6,093 nucleotides of DNA from NCBI GenBank assembly GCA_938046755.1, contig CALIXC010000032.1, positions 1-6,093 of the forward strand, in the 5' to 3' direction. The position numbers were made by a program, and so were the translations under genes. Positions 3,501 through 6,093 of this stretch are shown piece by piece; position 1 is the first letter of the stretch, and each line of letters opens with the position of its first letter. The notes beneath the pieces are model-generated. The model did no database searches. It saw only the letters and a program-made list of their open reading frames with translations, and was not told where the DNA came from. The stretch is from an uncultured Lautropia sp. (GTDB lineage Bacteria; Pseudomonadota; Gammaproteobacteria; Burkholderiales; Burkholderiaceae_E).

Positions 3501-6093
3501 GTCGCGTGTTCGCCGATCTGGACCAGAATAACGTGCTGGACGCCGCCGACTGGGCGCTGGCCAACCGTTGCGTCACGCTGCAGGGCACGACCAGCCGCGG
3601 CGAGGCCATGACGTTCTCGATGCGCACCGACGCCGACGGTCGCTACGAATTTGCCCAGGGAGCACGCAATAAGGTCCACTACAACGCCGACTGCAGCGGC
3701 ACGCCCCTGCCCTATTTCGGCGGTCTGCTGGCAGGCACCTACACCGTTTCCAAGCCGGCAGCCAGCGGAACGCTCAGCAACGGCCTGGCCTTCCTGGGCA
3801 CCCAGGCAAGCAGCACCACGCCCAACGGGACCGTGCAGGAGAACCAGATCACGCAGATCAGCATCGCCCGTGGCGTGACCCTGCAGAACTATAACTTCAC
3901 CGAGATTCCCGCATCGGCACGCTTGACCCTGCTTGCCTCGGTCACGAACAACCACGGAGGTACAGCGACAGCTGACAGCGTTCAACTGACGGCCACGGGT
4001 ACCGACACCGCAGCCGGCACCACCGTGCAGGGCGACAGTGGCAGCAGCCCTGTCACCCAGGCCACCGTGCCCGTGGGCAACTACACCCTCTCGGCCCAGG
4101 AACTGGCCGACTACAACCCGGCCCGCTGGCAGTGCGTGATCAACGGTCAGGCCCCCGTGACAGGCGCCAGCCTGGCACTGACCTGGGGCGACCAGGCCAC
4201 CTGTACCGCCAGCTACGAGGACCAGCCGAAACCTGCCCACCTGACCTTGGTGAGCCAGGTGACCAACAATCATGGTGGCAAGGCCACGACTACCGACATG
4301 ACACTGTCGGCCAGCCACACCGACAACGGCAACACCACGACGGTGAGCGGTACCAGCGGCGCCAACGCTGTCACCCGCTTTGAGGCGGCTAACGGCACCT
4401 GGACGCTGGCCAGTACCGATATGGCCGGCTATACCCATGGCGAATGGCAATGTGCCATCGATGGCGGAGCCCCTGCCAGCGGCAATACGCTGACGCTGCA
4501 ACGTGGCCAAGATGCCGTCTGCACGATCAACTACGAGGACCAGCCCCCTCCCCCACCGCAAAAGAAGCCGACCTATCTGACGCTGGTCGGTGAGGTCGGC
4601 AACCGCCACGGCGGCACGAAGACGCCGACCGACTTGACGCTGGGCGCCAGCCATACCGATGACACCGGCACCACCACGGAGCTGGAAGGCGCCAGCGGCA
4701 AACCGTCCATCACGCGCGTGGAAGTGCCGACTGGTGCCTGGACGCTGTCCGGCAGTGAGCTGGCCGGTTACCGCCGTGGCGAATGGTCGTGCACCATCAC
4801 GCCGCATGCGGACAACACCGACAAAGCCGTGAAACAGAGCAGCGGCAATGCGCTGAGCCTGGCCGAAGGCGATGAGGCCGTCTGCACTGTGCGCTACGAG
4901 GACGTGGCCCCCCGCCTGACGCTGGTTGGTGAGGTGAGCAACCGCCATGGCAGCAAGGCCTCGGCCAGCGACGTGACGCTGCAGGCCAGCCAGGACCATG
5001 CTGGCGGCACATCCACGACCGTGAGCGGCATCAGCGGCAGCAAGACCGTGACGCAGGTGGAAGTGGCCCATGGTGAATGGACTCTCTCCAGCAGCCCCCT
5101 GACCGGCTATCGCCACGGCGACTGGCAATGTGCCATTGATGGCGGAAGCGCCAAGACCAGCAACAGTGTGGCCCTGACGCATGGCCAGCAGGCCGTCTGC
5201 ACGATCCGCTACGAGGACATGCCGGCACAGCTCACCCTGGTCAACATCGTCACCAACCAGAATGGCCACACGGCCAAGGCCGAGGACTTCCCGCTGTCAG
5301 CGCAAGGTCCGACACCGCTGAACGGACAGAGCGGTTCCGCCAGCGTCACCGGGGTCGGCGTGCTGCCGGGTGCCTACACCCTGCGCGCCGACGCCCTGCC
5401 CGAGTATGGTTCCACGCCATGGTCGTGCAACGGCGGACAGCTGGCCGACAGCGTGCTCACCATCCGCAGCGGCGAGCACGTCACCTGCACCATCGAACAC
5501 ATCGACCAGCCGGTGAGCCTGACGCTGGACGTGGACGTGGTGAACGAATACGGTGGCACGGCCTCGAAGGAAGACATCGCCCTGTCGGCCACCAACATTA
5601 CCAACCCCAATGACTCCATCTCCGGCATCTCGAAGACGGCAGCCGTGACCGCGCGTCAGGTAAAACCCGGCGTGTTCGAGCTGCAGGTACCCAACCTGCC
5701 CCGCGGCTATCGCGTCAGCAAATGGGTATGTACCGGCGGCACGCTGCAGAACAACATCCTGACGCTGGCCAACCGTGAATTCGCCAAGTGCCGCGTGGAG
5801 CTGAAGGACATCCCGGCCTCGCTGAAGCTGGCCAAGGCTGTCGAGGGCAGTGCACGCCTGGTGGCCGGCACCGCCAACGAGTATGACGTGGCCTACACCC
5901 TCACCGTCAGCCATGAGGGTGGCATCGCCGGCGTCTACGACCTCGTCGACGCCCCGGCCTTCGACAGCGATGTGGAGATCGTCAGCGCCACCATCCTGCG
6001 CAACGACCAGGCCCTGAACGTGACGCCCTCGGCTGTCACGGGTGCGGGTACAGGTGCGGGTGCGGCACAGACTCGCCGTCAATGGCCGCTGGC
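398..6093 (+). CDS. large secreted multidomain surface protein, adhesin-like, with DUF11-like, SdrD B-like and prealbumin-like repeat domains (3' partial)
   Basis: The frame is open for 1898 codons and runs off the window, so the C-terminus is unseen. The start at 398 gives a classic Sec signal peptide and has AAGGA ten bases upstream. In order the protein has: signal peptide 1-35; a long N-terminal region 36 to about 665, whose first part (about 36-185) resembles extracellular modules often placed before DUF11 domains; DUF11-like domains at about 669-797 and 829-1027; an SdrD B-like domain 1033-1169; six prealbumin-like repeats 1174-1806; and a partial DUF11-like domain from 1807. No transmembrane segment follows the signal peptide in the visible part. 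The mature part is rich in Thr, Ser, Ala and Gly and contains 24 Cys in 12 close pairs. These families are known from adhesins, pilin-like proteins and other surface proteins; an adhesive or stalk role is inferred. The gene seems monocistronic as far as visible. Codon use is less GC-biased around 1625-2040. I do not recognise a named gene. Confidence 0.93.
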   Translation, partial: MMRRPSFTLSLRPLSRLLVGLALASFALPVSAAVAEVKYSTHFDGTQGFDSTDGPGLDSGPRNNIVRTHDEFQYLVQLATDDAEKDLRIQLVMPQHAGKQVAVWSYLPTACKRGSALSADKRTIDCRLGDVASAGTLAVYFQGVVLGSSGNGDKITPPSLEVSANGQVQPGPTSLPDTLTISAAPFYDVVVQQSVGGPQGYRRGSGPGGKDGFYHQMLIGLMARNPHGHGLKGVEQLDPAVPVEVDLDVGGYPPSVAVANWHANLPANSGNRPTGSFADGCGSPNNGRPSPLISNGFGMYYRVMDQGPTPSTANNYVANGGDCRTVASDRNHIQLAIDGVDTTLRHIPTIMLPDGRKLPTNQEAWVANKALLLWTSIEDYPLNQNIDHTMTLRSVSGLSITGQSVSGDQAKNNKESYKLKNEASGSTAKQFQPDESLPMPYRTVRDPIMTSGNIVNQMTHGQTVATRLGYSAFGAIAHENVLLCDIIDRTAFDIGQNFTAVITANVPAPDISYQYGVPASGSPYFSSTDSAHSEYEGLTGIPRSVSGTSEYSRASCMDPGIRWYATPQEAEAAGGLVYVRGNIRNLPAAHDSSMRIEGLILRETWGATIEVQTPTRSIRQAGTPISAGTIIRNRAELRSDTLPGLAKAVANWDHLRVVNRQTTTRPTKKVIAPANATTAPVPAGTVITYQITPYYATVNKPVPGTITVTDVLPTGLKYVADSAHFDGQQREPTIQNDTPAKGLTTLTWKLENRTPFLGVHSDAAAQPPLTYKARTSQTLLDGTKLRNDVATSGGEYDAASDCTYEVGKGFGKCVKSAFAEVTVQTPPGFVLEKTSSQTSITPGDDFDYSISFASIGQDTTAPNLPDIIDILPFVGDGEDNPALSFGGRNPASSFEPGAYTLKSVVPSSLDPNARIYYTKRPPHEIHNDPRDDSNRLSGGSTRWCQAAELGTSGCPQTIGESTAIRVSPSLTNLRRNTPYTIQLILGTHPVLAYPGNVFANRAGSRPVDPSSSLLFVASQSNMQVRVRDHMSRLAGRVFADLDQNNVLDAADWALANRCVTLQGTTSRGEAMTFSMRTDADGRYEFAQGARNKVHYNADCSGTPLPYFGGLLAGTYTVSKPAASGTLSNGLAFLGTQASSTTPNGTVQENQITQISIARGVTLQNYNFTEIPASARLTLLASVTNNHGGTATADSVQLTATGTDTAAGTTVQGDSGSSPVTQATVPVGNYTLSAQELADYNPARWQCVINGQAPVTGASLALTWGDQATCTASYEDQPKPAHLTLVSQVTNNHGGKATTTDMTLSASHTDNGNTTTVSGTSGANAVTRFEAANGTWTLASTDMAGYTHGEWQCAIDGGAPASGNTLTLQRGQDAVCTINYEDQPPPPPQKKPTYLTLVGEVGNRHGGTKTPTDLTLGASHTDDTGTTTELEGASGKPSITRVEVPTGAWTLSGSELAGYRRGEWSCTITPHADNTDKAVKQSSGNALSLAEGDEAVCTVRYEDVAPRLTLVGEVSNRHGSKASASDVTLQASQDHAGGTSTTVSGISGSKTVTQVEVAHGEWTLSSSPLTGYRHGDWQCAIDGGSAKTSNSVALTHGQQAVCTIRYEDMPAQLTLVNIVTNQNGHTAKAEDFPLSAQGPTPLNGQSGSASVTGVGVLPGAYTLRADALPEYGSTPWSCNGGQLADSVLTIRSGEHVTCTIEHIDQPVSLTLDVDVVNEYGGTASKEDIALSATNITNPNDSISGISKTAAVTARQVKPGVFELQVPNLPRGYRVSKWVCTGGTLQNNILTLANREFAKCRVELKDIPASLKLAKAVEGSARLVAGTANEYDVAYTLTVSHEGGIAGVYDLVDAPAFDSDVEIVSATILRNDQALNVTPSAVTGAGTGAGAAQTRRQWPL
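503..2401 (+). other. N-terminal extracellular region, family not firmly recognised
   Basis: Residues 36-668 contain no catalytic motif I can identify. The segment about 36-185 looks like a DUF11-type extracellular module: an early F-D-G, then N-x-I-V-R-T-x-D, a Cys pair (111, 126) flanking S-A-D-K-R-T, and an end strand T-I-S-A-A-P-F-Y-D. Later Cys pairs are 281/323 and 484/556. The alternation of short hydrophobic stretches with Gly, Asn, Asp and Pro suggests beta-sandwich domains. As the part furthest from the repeat rod it is the best candidate for a ligand-binding tip; that is inference. Codon use is less GC-rich around 1625-2040 (residues about 410-548). Confidence 0.5.
2402..2788 (+). 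other. first DUF11-like domain of the surface protein
   Basis: Residues about 669-797. Hallmarks of DUF11-like repeat domains are present: an opening hydrophobic strand, then P-A-G-T-V-I-T-Y-Q-I (682-691), the signature T-D-V-L-P-T-G-L-K-Y (709-718), a later L-T-Y-K-A-R strand (about 769-774), and the closing L-R-N-D-V-A (785-790). Such domains are beta-sandwich units in bacterial surface proteins and usually have a structural role. It is followed by a short Cys-bearing linker (Cys 802 and 813). Confidence 0.75.
2882..3478 (+). other. second, longer DUF11-like domain of the surface protein
   Basis: Residues about 829-1027. It opens with F-V-L-E-K-T-S and I-T-P-G-D-D-F-D-Y-S-I (840-850) and has the signature D-I-I-D-I-L-P (866-872), then a final strand P-G-N-V-F-A-N-R-A (994-1002). 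It is about 70 residues longer than the first domain. The extra length sits between the D-I-L-P motif and the last strands, and contains a Y-Y-T-K-R-P-P stretch and a close Cys pair (944 and 954). The insertion may form a loop or small subdomain on the beta-sandwich. Confidence 0.65.
3494..3904 (+). other. SdrD B-like (Cna B-type fold) domain
   Basis: Residues 1033-1169. The order of motifs matches SdrD B-like domains: L-A-G-R-V-F-A-D-L-D at the start (1033-1042), T-D-A-D-G-R-Y-E-F in the middle (1077-1085), G-L-L-A-G-T-Y-T-V (1109-1117), and the closing strand N-Y-N-F-T-E (1164-1169). The loop D1040, D1042, N1044, D1048, D1051 has the spacing of a calcium-binding loop, as known for SdrD-type domains. 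Cys 1058 and 1099 may form a disulfide. In Gram-positive adhesins such domains form rigid, calcium-stabilised stalk units; the same role here is inferred. Confidence 0.8.
3917..4228 (+). repeat. prealbumin-like repeat 1 of 6
   Basis: Residues 1174-1277 (104 residues). It shows the array's consensus: L-T-L near the start, N-N-H-G-G, L-T-A, G-D-S-G, V-T, G-N-Y-T-L-S, then W-Q-C (Cys 1246) and A-T-C-T (Cys 1269), ending Y-E-D-Q-P. The Cys are 23 residues apart. The pattern matches prealbumin-like (SpaA-like) extracellular domains. It directly follows the SdrD B-like domain. Confidence 0.85.
4235..4546 (+). repeat. prealbumin-like repeat 2 of 6
   Basis: Residues 1280-1383 (104 residues), the same length as repeat 1, with N-N-H-G-G, G-T-S-G, G-T-W-T-L, A-G-Y-T-H-G-E-W-Q-C (Cys 1352), V-C-T-I (Cys 1375) and Y-E-D-Q-P. 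The Cys spacing of 23 is identical to repeat 1. It is followed by a Pro-rich linker (five Pro, then Q-K-K-P, residues 1383-1391), the only such hinge within the array. Confidence 0.87.
4571..4909 (+). repeat. prealbumin-like repeat 3 of 6, with insertion
   Basis: Residues 1392-1504 (113 residues). The first half is close to repeat 4 (L-T-L-V-G-E-V, N-R-H-G), and the Cys are at 1465 (W-S-C) and 1496 (V-C-T-V). The spacing between them is 31 instead of 23, owing to about eight extra residues rich in charged and polar side chains (around P-H-A-D-N-T-D-K) in the loop between the two cysteine strands. It ends Y-E-D-V-A and runs straight into repeat 4. Confidence 0.85.
4910..5224 (+). repeat. prealbumin-like repeat 4 of 6
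   Basis: Residues 1505-1609 (105 residues). It has L-T-L-V-G-E-V, N-R-H-G-S, G-I-S-G, G-E-W-T-L-S, G-Y-R-H-G-D-W-Q-C (Cys 1578), V-C-T-I (Cys 1601) and Y-E-D-M-P. At the DNA level its start resembles repeat 3 (34 of 39 bases, 4916-4954 against 4577-4615), while its W-Q-C segment resembles repeat 2 (37 of 42 bases, 5105-5146 against 4427-4468). This suggests duplication and recombination inside the array. Confidence 0.87.
5225..5512 (+). repeat. prealbumin-like repeat 5 of 6, diverged
   Basis: Residues 1610-1705 (96 residues), the shortest copy. It keeps L-T-L-V, T-N-Q-N-G, D-F-P-L-S-A, G-Q-S-G, V-T, G-A-Y-T-L, W-S-C (Cys 1677), T-C-T-I (Cys 1697) and D-Q-P. The Cys are only 20 residues apart, and the Y-E-D of repeats 1-4 is replaced by H-I-D. 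It is closer to the general form of the family than repeats 2-4, which suggests an older copy. Confidence 0.83.
5513..5815 (+). repeat. prealbumin-like repeat 6 of 6, most diverged
   Basis: Residues 1706-1806 (101 residues). It keeps L-T-L, N-E-Y-G-G-T-A, D-I-A-L-S-A, I-S-G-I-S, V-T, P-R-G-Y, W-V-C (Cys 1778) and K-C-R (Cys 1798), with Cys spacing 20 as in repeat 5. The G-x-[WY]-T-L strand is altered to G-V-F-E-L and the C-T-I strand to C-R-V. It closes with K-D-I-P and leads into the last visible domain. Confidence 0.78.
5816..6093 (+). other. DUF11-like domain after the repeats, cut by the window end
   Basis: Residues 1807-1898, incomplete. It opens with S-L-K-L-A-K-A-V, then Y-D-V-A-Y-T-L-T-V (1829-1837), G-V-Y-D-L-V-D-A-P-A-F-D, and V-E-I-V-S-A-T-I. 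The Y-x-L-x-D-x-x-x-F-D motif followed by a V-x-I-x-S-A strand is typical of a DUF11-related module that often follows prealbumin-like repeats in large surface proteins. There is no Cys in this part. A Gly-Ala repeat (G-A-G-T-G-A-G-A) lies near the end. The rest of the protein, including any anchor or sorting signal, is outside the window. Confidence 0.6.

Noticed and set aside
2321..5269. A 982-codon open frame on the minus strand
   Set aside because: Its codons lie exactly opposite those of the plus-strand gene. It stays open because the gene rarely uses TTA, CTA and TCA, the only codons that give a minus-strand stop in this register. The translation is a low-information Gly/Ala/Val/His mix with periodic similarity that mirrors the plus-strand repeats, whereas the plus strand shows a signal peptide and recognisable domains.
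3917..5815. CRISPR array or mobile-element repeats
   Set aside because: The repeats are about 300 bases long, diverged, in frame and encode one protein domain each. There are no short identical repeats with unique spacers, no terminal inverted repeats and no transposase.

Overview
The window is dominated by one very long plus-strand gene. It starts at 398 and is still open at the last base (1898 complete codons), so its C-terminus lies outside. It encodes a secreted, multidomain, surface-protein-like polypeptide. No stop occurs in its frame from 212 to 6093. Base composition is GC-rich with strong G/C preference at third codon positions. A Sec signal peptide, DUF11-type domains and prealbumin-like (SpaA-like) repeats without Gram-positive features suggest a high-GC Gram-negative bacterium, perhaps a betaproteobacterium of the Burkholderiales. 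This placement is inference from style only; no taxonomic marker gene is present.

Layout: 1-108 is probably the last 35 codons of an upstream gene of unknown function. Bases 109-397 are non-coding and hold a perfect 10-base palindrome, a strong hairpin with a tetraloop (160-187) but no T-tract, and a modest ribosome binding site (383-387). From 398 onward the encoded protein reads in order: signal peptide (residues 1-35); a large N-terminal region that I read as beta-rich extracellular modules (36 to about 665); two DUF11-like domains (about 669-797 and 829-1027); one SdrD B-like domain with a calcium-loop-like motif (1033-1169); six tandem prealbumin-like repeats of 96-113 residues (1174-1806); and a further DUF11-like domain cut by the window end (1807 onward).

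The simplest model is an exported adhesin or stalk protein. The N-terminal modules would form the tip or binding part, the SdrD B-like domain a joint, and the six repeats an extended rod. Each repeat carries one pair of cysteines at equivalent places (W-x-C and a C-T-I-like strand). All 24 cysteines of the visible mature protein can be arranged as 12 close pairs. This points to disulfide stabilisation in the periplasm or outside the cell, instead of the Lys-Asn isopeptide bonds typical of related Gram-positive pilin domains. No export machinery, sortase, regulator, RNA gene, mobile element or CRISPR array is visible. Long open frames on the minus strand are codon-register shadows of the main gene.
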